A stretch of 64,000 bases of DNA from Psychromonas sp. 14N.309.X.WAT.B.A12 (GTDB taxonomy: Bacteria > Pseudomonadota > Gammaproteobacteria > Enterobacterales > Psychromonadaceae). The notes under the pieces are model-generated. The model was not told the origin of the DNA, did not search any database, and saw only the letters and a program-made list of their open reading frames with translations. A program made the position numbers and the translations under genes. Location: contig NZ_JAPNXS010000011.1 of NCBI RefSeq assembly GCF_030397575.1, forward strand, positions 50,073 to 114,072. The letters run 5' to 3'. Below are positions 8,852 to 19,066 of this stretch, piece after piece; the first letter of the stretch is position 1, and every line of letters starts with the position of its first letter.

Positions 8852-10111
8852 ATGGATAGTAAAAATGATTTCCCACTAAGTGCTGTGCCAGCTGACCAAC
8901 GTAAAGGGCTATGGTCAATGATGTCAGTATTACTTGGTTTCACCTTTTTTACCGCTACGATGTGGGCGGGAGGTAGCTTAGGAACAGCATTTAATTTTAG
9001 TGAAATTTTAGGGATTGTTTTCATCGGCAACCTTTTATTGGGCAGTTACGCAGCAGGCCTGGCATATGTTGCCTTTAAAACCGGTTTAAATACGGTTTTA
9101 CTGGGACGATATAGCTTTGGACTTCAGGGCAGCAAATTATCTGATTTTGTGCTCGGCTTTACACAAATTGGTTGGTATGCATGGGGCACAGCAACCATTG
9201 CTATTATTTTAGTTAAACTACTGGATTTACCTAGTGCATGGTCGACGCCTTTAATGATCCTATTTGGATTTGGTTTCTGTATTAGCGCCTCAATTGGCTA
9301 TAAAGCGCTAGAAATATTATCTAAAGTATCTGTTCCTCTCATGTTGTTCCTTATCGGACTATGCTTTTATAAAGGTTTAATTGATGTTGGAGGCATTGGT
9401 GAATTAATCGCTAAACAGCCCACCGAAAGTATGACAATAGGTGCAGCAATTACAGTAGTATTTGGTACTTTTGTTAGTGGCGGTACACAAGCAACAAACT
9501 GGAGTCGCTTTGCAAAATCAGGAAAAATAGCCGTTTTAGCAACTTTAGCAGCTTTCTTTATCGGTAATGGTTTAATGGTTTTTGTGGGTGCATTTGGCGC
9601 GCTAGTTTACCAACAATCAGATATCGTTGACGTACTAGTATCACAAGGCTTTATGATAGCGGCAGTTATCATGTTATTTACTAATATTTGGACGACTCAA
9701 GATAACACTATCTACAATTTTGCAGCGGCTGGTTGTAACTTACTACGTACAGAAAAACGTAAACTCATTACCATTATCGGTGCTGCAATAGGTACAGTGA
9801 TGGCGATTATGGGAATGTATAACATGCTGATCCCATTTCTTATCTTACTAGGCACTTTTATCCCACCTATCGGCGCTATCATCATGACCGATTTTTGGGT
9901 TCGCTTTCGTGGAAATATGCCAGGGCTCTCAGAAATCAATCTACCACAATATAATATGCAGGGTATATTTGCCTATATTATCGGTTCGGCAGCAGCTTAT
10001 TTTTCACCATGGATTGCACCATTAGTAGGTATCGTCGTTGCCTCATTGGCCTACTGTCTTTTATTGTATATAAATTCAACAAAATCAAAAACAGTACAAG
10101 GCGCCCACTAG
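8852..10111 (+). CDS. codB: Cytosine permease (NCS1 family)
   Basis: A 419-aa, 12-helix inner-membrane transporter, the same length as E. coli CodB, with matching segments such as GLTFF-like TM1 (LGFTFFTATMWAGG), GNLLLGSYAAG and the TM8 segment NIWTTQDNTIYN. It imports cytosine or a related pyrimidine with a cation. AAAGGA precedes the ATG. It is the first gene of a codB-pucR-codA unit; its TAG stop is directly followed by the ATG of the regulator with no gap, so the genes are translationally coupled. The substrate may include 5-methylcytosine, given the downstream deaminase (inference). Confidence 0.9.
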   Translation: MDSKNDFPLSAVPADQRKGLWSMMSVLLGFTFFTATMWAGGSLGTAFNFSEILGIVFIGNLLLGSYAAGLAYVAFKTGLNTVLLGRYSFGLQGSKLSDFVLGFTQIGWYAWGTATIAIILVKLLDLPSAWSTPLMILFGFGFCISASIGYKALEILSKVSVPLMLFLIGLCFYKGLIDVGGIGELIAKQPTESMTIGAAITVVFGTFVSGGTQATNWSRFAKSGKIAVLATLAAFFIGNGLMVFVGAFGALVYQQSDIVDVLVSQGFMIAAVIMLFTNIWTTQDNTIYNFAAAGCNLLRTEKRKLITIIGAAIGTVMAIMGMYNMLIPFLILLGTFIPPIGAIIMTDFWVRFRGNMPGLSEINLPQYNMQGIFAYIIGSAAAYFSPWIAPLVGIVVASLAYCLLLYINSTKSKTVQGAH

Positions 10112-11275
10112 ATGATCAAAGCTCAGTCACTTTCACTTATACCAGGACTTGAAGAAATAACGTTACGAGCAGGCGAGCAAGGGGGGGAGAACGTAATTCG
10201 TTGGCCCTACGTTGCAGAAAATAACGATATTGGAGACTGGATAAGTGGCGGTGAACTGATTTTTGTTACTGGCTTAAATTGGCAATGGCAAACAGAAGAT
10301 TTTATTCAGCTAATTAATCTCGGGAAACAAAAACAAGCTAGTGGATTAGTTATTTTAACCAATTCACCTTATATAAAAAGCATACCCGAACAAGTCCTAA
10401 CATTAGCCAATCAACTCAGCTTCCCTGTCTTTGAACAACCTTACTCGTTACCCATGGTCAAAGTGACTGAACTACTCTCTAATTCCATTATTAAGTCAGA
10501 CCTTGCACACCAGTCAACACGGGCCTTAATGGAACATTTATTAACAAGCTCTAGCCCAGCTGAAATGACACTTATAAAAGCTGTAGAGTTTGGTATCAAT
10601 ACTACTGGAGCTTTCTCTATTGCAATGGTCGTTCCTAAGCGCCTTCAAAAAGGCGACCTCAGCCACTGTCAATTTTTGTTAAATAAATTTTTATCCGATC
10701 ATCAAAGTGAATTTCCATTATTAGAATATCATCAAGGTTGGTTATTATCACTTCCGTCACAGCTAGAACAGCAAGAACAAAGCCTCACGAAATGGAAGGC
10801 ACTATACAAAATACTTAATCAACAAGGGGTTAGTTGTAACATTGGTGTTAGCGAGGGTCAGGGATTACAGCAATTACGCAGAGCAGCACTACAAGCAATA
10901 CAGACAGCAGACTTTGCACTCTACCAGGAAACTAATCATGTATTCCATTACCAAGATCTAGGTATTCTTCAATTATTTTCTGGGATAGAAGACTATGCGC
11001 AATTAAACCTTTTTTGCCAAAACAACTTAGGGGATCTCTATAACCGTTTTGATAAACAATCAGACCTCTTAAAAAATACACTAAGCTGTTATTTTAAAAA
11101 CCTTGGATCAGCAAGACAAACCGCGGCCGCCCTCAAAATTCATCGCAACACATTAACTCACCGTTTAAAACGCATTGAAATACTGACAGGCAACAACCTT
11201 AGTGATGTACAACAACGCCTATGCTTACAAAACGCATTAGCAATGGAAAGGTTAATTTTAACCAAGCCTATTTAA
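10112..11275 (+). CDS. PucR-family transcriptional regulator of the cod genes
   Basis: A 387-aa protein with the PucR layout: an N-terminal PucR ligand domain (about residues 5-125, beginning with a LSLIPGLEEITL segment), a middle GGDEF-like/CdaR domain (about 150-290), and a C-terminal PucR helix-turn-helix (about 325-380; RQTAAALKIHRNTLTHRLKR). PucR-family proteins usually sense purine, allantoin or amino-acid catabolites and activate nearby genes. It sits between the permease and deaminase genes, starting at the base after the codB stop and ending 31 bp before codA, so it very likely controls its own operon. E. coli codBA has no such gene and is controlled by PurR and Nac. Confidence 0.85.
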   Translation: MIKAQSLSLIPGLEEITLRAGEQGGENVIRWPYVAENNDIGDWISGGELIFVTGLNWQWQTEDFIQLINLGKQKQASGLVILTNSPYIKSIPEQVLTLANQLSFPVFEQPYSLPMVKVTELLSNSIIKSDLAHQSTRALMEHLLTSSSPAEMTLIKAVEFGINTTGAFSIAMVVPKRLQKGDLSHCQFLLNKFLSDHQSEFPLLEYHQGWLLSLPSQLEQQEQSLTKWKALYKILNQQGVSCNIGVSEGQGLQQLRRAALQAIQTADFALYQETNHVFHYQDLGILQLFSGIEDYAQLNLFCQNNLGDLYNRFDKQSDLLKNTLSCYFKNLGSARQTAAALKIHRNTLTHRLKRIEILTGNNLSDVQQRLCLQNALAMERLILTKPI

Positions 11276-11306
11276 GTAGAATTAAAAATAGTAATTAGGA
11301 AAATAT

Positions 11307-12554
11307 ATGAAAATAGTTAATGCTCGCTTACGTGGAAAATCAGAACTGTTCACCCTTAGCTGCGAAAAAGGTAAATTCAAAAAAATTGTCCAACAAGCAG
11401 ACACGGTAACAGATACACAAGCAGATATTGACGCTAAAGGTAACTTGTTATGTGCCCCCTTTGTTGAACCTCATATCCACTTAGATGCAGTATTAACTGC
11501 AGGCCAGCCGAATTGGAATATGAGTGGTACGTTATTTGAAGGAATTGAACGTTGGAGTGAACGTAAATCGATGTTGAGTCACGAAGATGTTCAAAAGCGC
11601 GTATTAAAATCCGTAGAATTATTACTCGCTAATGGCGTGCAATATATCCGAACTCATGTCGATGTCACAGATCCAGATTTAGTGGCTTTGAAAGCGATTC
11701 ATGATTTACGAGAAAAATTATCACCTTACCTTGAACTACAAATTGTTGCTTTTCCACAAGAAGGCATAATGTCTTTCCCAAATGGCAAAGTATTAATGGA
11801 AAAGTCTTTGCAATACGTTGATGTTATTGGTGGTATTCCTCATTTTGAATACACACGAGAATACGGTGTAGAGTCTATGAAATGGGTTATCGAACTGGCA
11901 CAAAAACACAACAAACTAGTCGATGTACACTGCGATGAAATTGATGATGGTGCATCACGATTTTTAGAAGTATTAGCTACAGAAGCTTTAGAGAAAGGCA
12001 TTGGTTCAAGAGTTACTGCAAGCCATACTACAGCAATGCACTCTTATAATAATGCTTACTGTAGCAAGCTATTCCGTTTACTTAAAAAATCTAAAATCAA
12101 CTTTGTATCTTGCCCTACGGAAAGCCTGCACCTTAATGGTAGATTTGACTCTTATCCGAAAATTCGAGGTATTACACGTGTAAAAGAAATTCGTGATGCT
12201 GGTATGAATATTTGTTTCGCCGAAGATTCTATACAAGATCCTTGGTACACATTAGGTAACGGTAAACTTTTACGGGTATTAGACTCAGGTATTCATGCGT
12301 GCCATATGATGGGTTACGAAGACTTATCAACAGCCTTAGACCTTATTACCGATAATGGAGCTAAAACACTTAATGTCACCGATCGCTATGGTATTGAAAC
12401 AGATAAGCCAGCTAACTTTATCATTCTTGAAGGTTACGATGACGCTAATGTAATACAACGCCAAGGTGAGGTGTTATGGTCGATTCGAGAAGGTAAGGTA
12501 TTAACTTGCCGCCAACCAAGTGTCCTTACCCAACAAGTAAAATTAGGCCTTTAA
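11307..12554 (+). CDS. codA: Cytosine deaminase family enzyme with Ser in place of the discriminating Asp (probable 5-methylcytosine deaminase)
   Basis: A 415-aa amidohydrolase, clearly homologous to E. coli CodA over its whole length. Metal and catalytic residues are present: HIH at 56-58, HCDE at 208-211, SHTTAMHS, and Asp307 (equivalent of Asp313). The next residue, Asp314 in E. coli, is Ser308 here (CFAEDSIQDPW against CFGHDDVFDPW, aligned without gaps). Loss of that Asp is the published marker of bacterial 5-methylcytosine deaminases, which convert 5-methylcytosine to thymine and also handle 5-fluorocytosine. The preceding FGH is FAE and the substrate-loop VNIHL is ESLHL. The substrate is an inference. 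Last gene of the codB-pucR-codA unit, preceded by TTAGGA. Confidence 0.88.
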   Translation: MKIVNARLRGKSELFTLSCEKGKFKKIVQQADTVTDTQADIDAKGNLLCAPFVEPHIHLDAVLTAGQPNWNMSGTLFEGIERWSERKSMLSHEDVQKRVLKSVELLLANGVQYIRTHVDVTDPDLVALKAIHDLREKLSPYLELQIVAFPQEGIMSFPNGKVLMEKSLQYVDVIGGIPHFEYTREYGVESMKWVIELAQKHNKLVDVHCDEIDDGASRFLEVLATEALEKGIGSRVTASHTTAMHSYNNAYCSKLFRLLKKSKINFVSCPTESLHLNGRFDSYPKIRGITRVKEIRDAGMNICFAEDSIQDPWYTLGNGKLLRVLDSGIHACHMMGYEDLSTALDLITDNGAKTLNVTDRYGIETDKPANFIILEGYDDANVIQRQGEVLWSIREGKVLTCRQPSVLTQQVKLGL

Positions 12555-12564
12555 GTTTATTTCT

Positions 12565-12592
12565 GGAGTATGCATTAATCAACATGCTCCAA
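12565..12592 (+). terminator. Weak hairpin after codA
   Basis: Nine-base arms TGGAGTATG/CATGCTCCA with one G-T pair and a 10-nt loop, 11 bp after the codA stop. No T-run follows, so this is a tentative terminator. Confidence 0.35.
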
Positions 12593-12638
12593 TACCCTAT
12601 CCTTGTTATATTCGATAAAACATAATTTCAAGCACTTA

Positions 12639-12652
12639 AGTAACCGGTTACA
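12639..12652. promoter_or_regulatory. LacI-family operator upstream of the repressor gene
   Basis: The perfect 12-bp palindrome GTAACCGGTTAC (12640-12651) has the CCGG-centred form bound by LacI/GalR regulators. It lies 78 bp before the lacI-type gene and is repeated almost exactly at 18926-18939 in front of the PTS operon, which indicates autoregulation plus control of the PTS genes. Confidence 0.75.
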
Positions 12653-12729
12653 TTGAAAATACTTATACTGTATTATTTCCTTTCCGGCATAAATAATGCC
12701 TATTTTTATTTGATGAAGTAGGACGGTAA

Positions 12730-13728
12730 ATGAGTACGATTCTAGATGTATGTAAGCTCGCAGGTGTATCAAAAGCAACTGTTTCTCGCGTTGTAAATGG
12801 CACAGGACAAGTTAAAGAATCAACTCGAGAAAAAGTGTTTTCAGCAATGCAATCTTTAGGTTATAGACCAAACCGATTAGCACAAGCTCTAGCAACCAAT
12901 AAAACCCATACCATTGGCTTAGTGGTCTCTGATTTTGATGGCATTCATTTCGGGTCATTACTCAAACAAGCCGCAGCCAGTGCTGAATTTGCTAAAAAGC
13001 AATTGATTGTTACCGATGGCCATAACGATCCTAATTATGAATATGAGATGATCATGCAATTAGAAGCGCAGTGCGATGCAGTAATACTTTATAGTCGCAC
13101 CTTAACAGATGATCATATTCAGCGTTTACATCAACAATTAACCATTCCTATTGTTGTTATTAATCGAGACTTACCTGAGCAACTTTTCCATTCTGTTTCC
13201 TTTCAACAGGAAGATGCAGTTAAATTAATGATGGGGCATCTATTGGATAATGGACATCGTCAAATAGCTTGTATTACAGGTCATATGATGAACCCAACCG
13301 GCGTAGCTCGGCTTAATGGGTACAAACACTCTTTAGCAGAACTCGGTGTCGAGTTTAATGAAAAATTAGTAAGAAATGGTGATTACCATATGAAAAGTGG
13401 TTATCAAGCCTGTAAAGAGCTCATTCATGATGGTATTTCGTTTACGGCAATCATTGCTTTTAATGACTGTATGGCACTAGGTGCATTAAGAGCTCTGACT
13501 GAAGTAGGCATAAAAGTGCCAGAGCAAATATCTATTATTGGTATAGACGATGATCCTGTATCAGAGTTTTTCACCCCAAGATTGACGACAGTAAAATTAC
13601 CTATCGCAGATATGACCAAACAAGCCGTAGAGTTAGCCATTACCCTGTGTGATGAAACTAAAGCAACGCATTCTTACCAATATAAGGGGCAGCTCATTGA
13701 AAGAGAATCGGTCATGCCTGTTAAGTAG
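12730..13728 (+). CDS. LacI-family repressor of the beta-glucoside PTS genes (AscG-like)
   Basis: A 332-aa repressor with an N-terminal HTH (TILDVCKLAGVSKATVSRVV, residues 3-22, and hinge region to about 60) followed by a periplasmic-binding-like sugar domain (about 62-330; TIGLVVSDFDGIHFGSLL, and SIIGIDDDPVSEFFTPRLT). The closest well-known relative I recognise is E. coli AscG, which represses an aryl-beta-glucoside operon. It is transcribed convergently to the phospho-glucosidase genes and shares its palindromic operator with the promoter of the PTS operon, so the inducer is probably a phosphorylated or free beta-glucoside. Confidence 0.9.
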   Translation: MSTILDVCKLAGVSKATVSRVVNGTGQVKESTREKVFSAMQSLGYRPNRLAQALATNKTHTIGLVVSDFDGIHFGSLLKQAAASAEFAKKQLIVTDGHNDPNYEYEMIMQLEAQCDAVILYSRTLTDDHIQRLHQQLTIPIVVINRDLPEQLFHSVSFQQEDAVKLMMGHLLDNGHRQIACITGHMMNPTGVARLNGYKHSLAELGVEFNEKLVRNGDYHMKSGYQACKELIHDGISFTAIIAFNDCMALGALRALTEVGIKVPEQISIIGIDDDPVSEFFTPRLTTVKLPIADMTKQAVELAITLCDETKATHSYQYKGQLIERESVMPVK

Positions 13729-13744
13729 ATTTCAATAAATAAAA

Positions 13745-13774
13745 AAGCCTACTATCTTCACTGATAATAGGCTT
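13745..13774. terminator. Bidirectional terminator between repressor and glucosidase
   Basis: 12-bp arms AAGCCTACTATC/GATAATAGGCTT with one mismatch and a 6-nt loop, preceded by an A-run. It lies between convergent stop codons and serves best as the terminator of the minus-strand PTS/glucosidase operon (T-run on that strand). Confidence 0.7.
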
Positions 13775-13794
13775 AAGAACATAAAAGTCGCTGT

Positions 13795-15204
13795 TTAAAT
13801 ATCTTCTCCACGATGAGCAATCACACTTTTATACCAATAAAATGACGCTTTTTTCTCGCGTTTTAAATCGTTTTTATGATCCACATAAATAAAGCCATAT
13901 TGTTTTTTATAGCCGTTTAACCAACTTAATAAATCAATAGCAGACCACGCATAATAACCTTTAATGTGTATGCCACGGCTTATTGCCGTTTTCACTGCGC
14001 TTAAGTGCTCTTCAATGTAACGGATACGTGGAATATCGCAGACTGCGCCTTCAATAATTGGATCTTCATCACCCAAACCATTTTCAGTAATGTACAATTT
14101 TATATCACCATACAGTGTTTTAATCATTGCTAAACCATCGATAAAACCTTCAGATGAGATTTCCCAATTCCATTTTGTATATTTTTTATCAGCCATTTTT
14201 ACAGAGCGATAAACACCATCATAACTAGGGTTGCCCGGTGATCCTGTTGAGTTTTCACGTGTCATAACATGGTCTTTAACTTCACCTTGAATCTTTTCAA
14301 TGCGCATTGGCTGATAGTAATTTAGGCCCATAAAGTCATTAAGAGGTGCTGCTTCGGCTATCACTGCTAATTCGACTTCCGTCCAATCAGGTAGGTTACC
14401 TTCTGTGGTTAATTGGTTCACAACATATTCAGGATACTTACCTAGTAAAATCGGATCATAGAACCAGTTTAAATTAAATTGGTTAGCATGCTCAGTAGCA
14501 GCGATATTTTCCTCACTGTCGTCCACACTAAAAGCAGGGCTGAACACATGGCTTAAACCAATCTCTCCATGCTGATTTAGCTTTTTATATTCAATCACGG
14601 TTTTTGCGTGGGTATAAAAGACGTTATGAATGGCTTGAAAGTACTTTTTAGGATCATTGTGAATACCCGGAGGATGCGCTCCCGCTAAATACCCTAAATT
14701 ACAAAATACAAAGGTTTCATTAAAAGTGATAAAGTTTTTAACACGGTCACCAAACGCTTCGAAACAAATTTGAGCAAATTTAAGATAAGCTTCGCCAGTT
14801 TCTCTGTTTAACCATGCACCTTTTTTCTCTAGAGGTAAGGGTAAATCCCAGTGGTAAAGCGTCACAAAAGGCACAATGCCATATTTTAAACATTCATCAA
14901 TAATATTATTATAAAAATCAATTCCTTTTTGATTAACTTCACCAGTACCTGTTGGTAAAATTCGCGCCCAAGAGATAGAAAAACGGTACGACTCTACCCC
15001 CATTTCAGCCATTAAAGCGATATCTTCTTGGTAGCGGTTATAATGGTCAATAGCTACGTCACCATTCGTGCCTTCAAAGGTTTTCCCTGGTATTTTGGTA
15101 AATTCATCCCAATTAGTTGGACCTTTACCATCTTGATCCCATGCCCCTTCAATTTGATAAGAAGCAGTGGCAGCGCCAAATAAAAAATCATGTGCAAACT
15201 TCAT
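13795..15204 (-). CDS. 6-phospho-beta-glucosidase (GH1), distal copy
   Basis: A 469-aa glycoside hydrolase family 1 enzyme. The acid/base Glu163 lies in TFNET and the nucleophile Glu374 in ITENGLG. The C-terminal SWLNGYKKQYGF segment carries the Ser, Lys and Tyr that bind the 6-phosphate, so it acts on the phosphorylated disaccharide or aryl-glucoside delivered by the PTS in the cytoplasm. AGGAA precedes the ATG at a normal distance. It is the last gene of the IIB-IIC-IIA-bgl-bgl unit, separated from the other glucosidase gene by 178 bp that hold a 92-bp palindrome. The two glucosidases differ clearly, so they probably have different aglycone preferences and do not look like a recent duplicate. 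Confidence 0.9.
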   Translation of the reverse strand: MKFAHDFLFGAATASYQIEGAWDQDGKGPTNWDEFTKIPGKTFEGTNGDVAIDHYNRYQEDIALMAEMGVESYRFSISWARILPTGTGEVNQKGIDFYNNIIDECLKYGIVPFVTLYHWDLPLPLEKKGAWLNRETGEAYLKFAQICFEAFGDRVKNFITFNETFVFCNLGYLAGAHPPGIHNDPKKYFQAIHNVFYTHAKTVIEYKKLNQHGEIGLSHVFSPAFSVDDSEENIAATEHANQFNLNWFYDPILLGKYPEYVVNQLTTEGNLPDWTEVELAVIAEAAPLNDFMGLNYYQPMRIEKIQGEVKDHVMTRENSTGSPGNPSYDGVYRSVKMADKKYTKWNWEISSEGFIDGLAMIKTLYGDIKLYITENGLGDEDPIIEGAVCDIPRIRYIEEHLSAVKTAISRGIHIKGYYAWSAIDLLSWLNGYKKQYGFIYVDHKNDLKREKKASFYWYKSVIAHRGEDI

Positions 15205-15218
15205 AATAGATTCCTAGT

Positions 15219-15310
15219 GATACCAATCACAACCAGCTATTACACTACTTTATTGCTTAAAAACTTACTTAACATAAAGTAGATGTAACAAACTGACTGC
15301 TATTGGTATT
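15219..15310. repeat. 92-bp imperfect palindrome inside the glucosidase operon
   Basis: The left half (GATACCAATCACAACCAGCT, then a TTACA and CTACTTTAT block) pairs with the right half read on the other strand (AATACCAATAGCAGTCAGTT, then TTACA and CTACTTTAT). The arms are about 38 nt with few mismatches. It would form a long stem-loop in the operon mRNA between the two glucosidase genes. The ATACCAAT ends match those of the other dispersed elements, so it is probably a very short MITE relative. Confidence 0.7.
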
Positions 15311-15382
15311 AAATATTCAGTAAACAGTGAGAAACAATGCAGTTATAAACGCTCACCGTGTCGATTAATCTGCATGACTTAC

Positions 15383-16795
<1,413 letters not shown>

Positions 16796-16854
16796 TCATC
16801 ATTTAATACTTAACTCTTAATAAATAACTATGCTGTAACCAACGACGTAGACAA

Positions 16855-17163
16855 TCATGTTAGTTTGCGATGAATATCTATAATTTCTTCAATTAATTCA
16901 CGCGCTAACATCGCCGTCATAATATGGTCCTGTGCATGCACCATGATCAAATTCATTGGTACTTTGCCTTCGCCTTCATCTAAACCGATTAACTCTGTTT
17001 GCACTTTATGTGCACGCTTTGATGCCTCTGTAGACTGCGAAAGTAAACTATCAACTTCGTGCCATTCGCCCTTCTTTGCTGACACTAAAGCCTGCATTGC
17101 TAAACTTTTTGACTCACCAGCATTGATGATTAACTCCATTACCGTCATTTCTAAATCCATCAT
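16855..17163 (-). CDS. PTS lactose/cellobiose-family IIA component
   Basis: A 102-aa helical protein with the family active site MVHAQDHIM (phosphoryl-accepting His76; Asp79 and His80 conserved). It receives phosphate from HPr and passes it to the IIB Cys. Two adjacent ATG codons (17163 and 17160) are possible starts. It lies after IIC in an IIB-IIC-IIA order followed by two phospho-glucosidases, which fits a cellobiose/aryl-beta-glucoside system of the chb type. Confidence 0.9.
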   Translation of the reverse strand: MMDLEMTVMELIINAGESKSLAMQALVSAKKGEWHEVDSLLSQSTEASKRAHKVQTELIGLDEGEGKVPMNLIMVHAQDHIMTAMLARELIEEIIDIHRKLT

Positions 17164-17239
17164 AAAACCCCGCGACTTACTAGGGAGCTACAGCAAGTAG
17201 CTCCTGACCAATGTAAAATTGAAAATATACGATTAACGC

Positions 17240-18532
17240 TTATGTGTTTCTTTGACTTTCTGTTGTTTCTTCAGCAATAAGCTGTTTCTCGTAAATTTTG
17301 AAGAATGGGTAGTAAAGCACCATATTGATACCGATAAGAATGAACACTAAGATGGCATTATTGATCTGCCAACCAGCTCCCCATGCAGCACCAATTGGCG
17401 CAGGTGCAGTCCAAGGTACTAATGAAATAGTTTTACCAATTAAATCCCAACTTGCCGCGCAATAAGCGATAGTCGCATTCACCATAGGGATACAAACAAA
17501 GGGAATAAACATAGTTGGATTCATAACAAATGGCGTACCAAATATAATCGGTTCATTAATGTTAAATATGGAAGGTACTAAGCTTAATTTACCAATCGCT
17601 TTTAGGTGAGCTGATTTACTACGTAAATACATCAAGACCAAAGCAAATGTTGCACCAGAGCCACCTAAGGTCACAAAGAAAGACCAGAATGATTCAATAA
17701 AAATATGTGGTAACTCCATACCAGCCGCTAATGCTTCTTGATTTGCACCTAAGTTAGAAAGGAAGAACGGAGCCATAATACCACCAACAATCGCTGCACC
17801 ATGAATACCAGCGAACCAAAGAACATGTGCGACTAATACCGCTAATAAAATAGCTGGAAGCGTGTCAGATGCTGATATTAAAGGTTGGAACACAGCCATG
17901 ATTGCGCCAGGGATAATTAAATTAAATTCATGCTGTACTAATAAGTTAATTGGATAAATGGTCAAAATAATAATTAACGCAGGAATTAATAAATTAAATG
18001 ATTCACGAATCTTATCTGGCACTTGCTCTGGCATTTTAAAGCCAATGTTTTTTCGGTTAAGAAAATAAGCTAACTCTGTGACTAAAATAGAGATGATAAT
18101 CGCTGTAAATATCCCAGTACCTCCCAAATATGAGGCTGGCAGTCCCCCCTCTTCCATTGGTGCAGAAATTAATAAAAACGTCATTAACGCTAACATACTT
18201 ATAGATAAACCATCGAGTTTATAAGTTTTTGCTAAGTTGTAAGCGATACAAGTACAGATATAACAGGACATAATGCCCATCGTCATATGGAAAGGTGTCA
18301 TGATCTCACCAAAGTACTGCTTAGATAACCCTAGCCACCATTGACCAAAACCAAAAGTGGTTTCAGGTGAAAATGGTGGGAAAGCAAATACGAGGAGAAA
18401 TGAACCTACAATCATAAAAGGCATTGCGCCAATAAATCCATCACGAATAGCACAAATATGCCTTTGCGCAGCGAACTTACCTGCAATCGGCGTCAACGTA
18501 TTTTCTAAAAACTCAAAAAATTTACTAGACAT
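17240..18532 (-). CDS. PTS cellobiose/beta-glucoside IIC permease
   Basis: A 430-aa inner-membrane protein with about 10 membrane segments and the conserved NINEPIIFGTPFVMNP sugar-binding segment (about residues 318-333) of the lactose/cellobiose IIC family. It moves the sugar while IIB phosphorylates it. AGAGGG precedes the ATG. It starts 13 bp after the IIB stop and precedes IIA by 76 bp. Confidence 0.92.
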   Translation of the reverse strand: MSSKFFEFLENTLTPIAGKFAAQRHICAIRDGFIGAMPFMIVGSFLLVFAFPPFSPETTFGFGQWWLGLSKQYFGEIMTPFHMTMGIMSCYICTCIAYNLAKTYKLDGLSISMLALMTFLLISAPMEEGGLPASYLGGTGIFTAIIISILVTELAYFLNRKNIGFKMPEQVPDKIRESFNLLIPALIIILTIYPINLLVQHEFNLIIPGAIMAVFQPLISASDTLPAILLAVLVAHVLWFAGIHGAAIVGGIMAPFFLSNLGANQEALAAGMELPHIFIESFWSFFVTLGGSGATFALVLMYLRSKSAHLKAIGKLSLVPSIFNINEPIIFGTPFVMNPTMFIPFVCIPMVNATIAYCAASWDLIGKTISLVPWTAPAPIGAAWGAGWQINNAILVFILIGINMVLYYPFFKIYEKQLIAEETTESQRNT

Positions 18533-18545
18533 ACTGCGACCCTCT

Positions 18546-18851
18546 TTAATTAATCAGCGCCAACGCATCAGCTAATATTTTCTCGCCTTTCATCATTCCG
18601 TAATCCATTTGATTAATGACCGTAATAGGCTTGCCTACTTGATCAGCCTTAACCTTAAAATCATTCAATTTATATTTGATTTGAGGGCCCAATAAAAAAC
18701 AGTCATATTCTGCTAAATGTGAATCAAACTCTTCTAAACCAACAGCATCAATTTGTACCTCAATACCTTTATTAGAAGCAGATTCACGCATTTTTTTAAC
18801 CACCATACTGGTCGACATACCAGCGGCACAGCAAAGTAGAATCTTAGTCAT
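18546..18851 (-). CDS. PTS cellobiose-family IIB component
   Basis: A 101-aa cytoplasmic protein starting with the P-loop-like active site CAAGMSTS, in which Cys8 carries the phosphate (an extra Cys sits at position 7). It is the first gene of the PTS/glucosidase operon. AGGG precedes the ATG, and the overlapping LacI operators lie 70-106 bp upstream. Confidence 0.92.
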   Translation of the reverse strand: MTKILLCCAAGMSTSMVVKKMRESASNKGIEVQIDAVGLEEFDSHLAEYDCFLLGPQIKYKLNDFKVKADQVGKPITVINQMDYGMMKGEKILADALALIN

Positions 18852-18920
18852 AATATTTCCCTTTTATTGCATTGATAATTTAAAATCCAACAGATCTTGT
18901 ATTCGAATTTAATGTAACGC

Positions 18921-18957
18921 ATAAATGTAACCGGTTACAGAAAGCGGTTACATTTAT
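18921..18957. promoter_or_regulatory. Double LacI operator before the PTS operon
   Basis: Two overlapping palindromes: TGTAACCGGTTACA at 18926-18939, and perfect 13-bp arms ATAAATGTAACCG (18921-18933) / CGGTTACATTTAT (18945-18957). The core equals the site before the repressor gene at 12639-12652. The position, just upstream of the IIB gene on the minus strand, suits repression of the PTS-glucosidase operon. Confidence 0.8.
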
Positions 18958-19066
18958 GTGATTTAACTCATTTTCCTATCAATAATTAGGCTATTTATTT
19001 TTATTTATAATTTTTTTGAAGATGGATCACAGATAAAAAATGAAAACAGAATTGAAAATAAAATGA

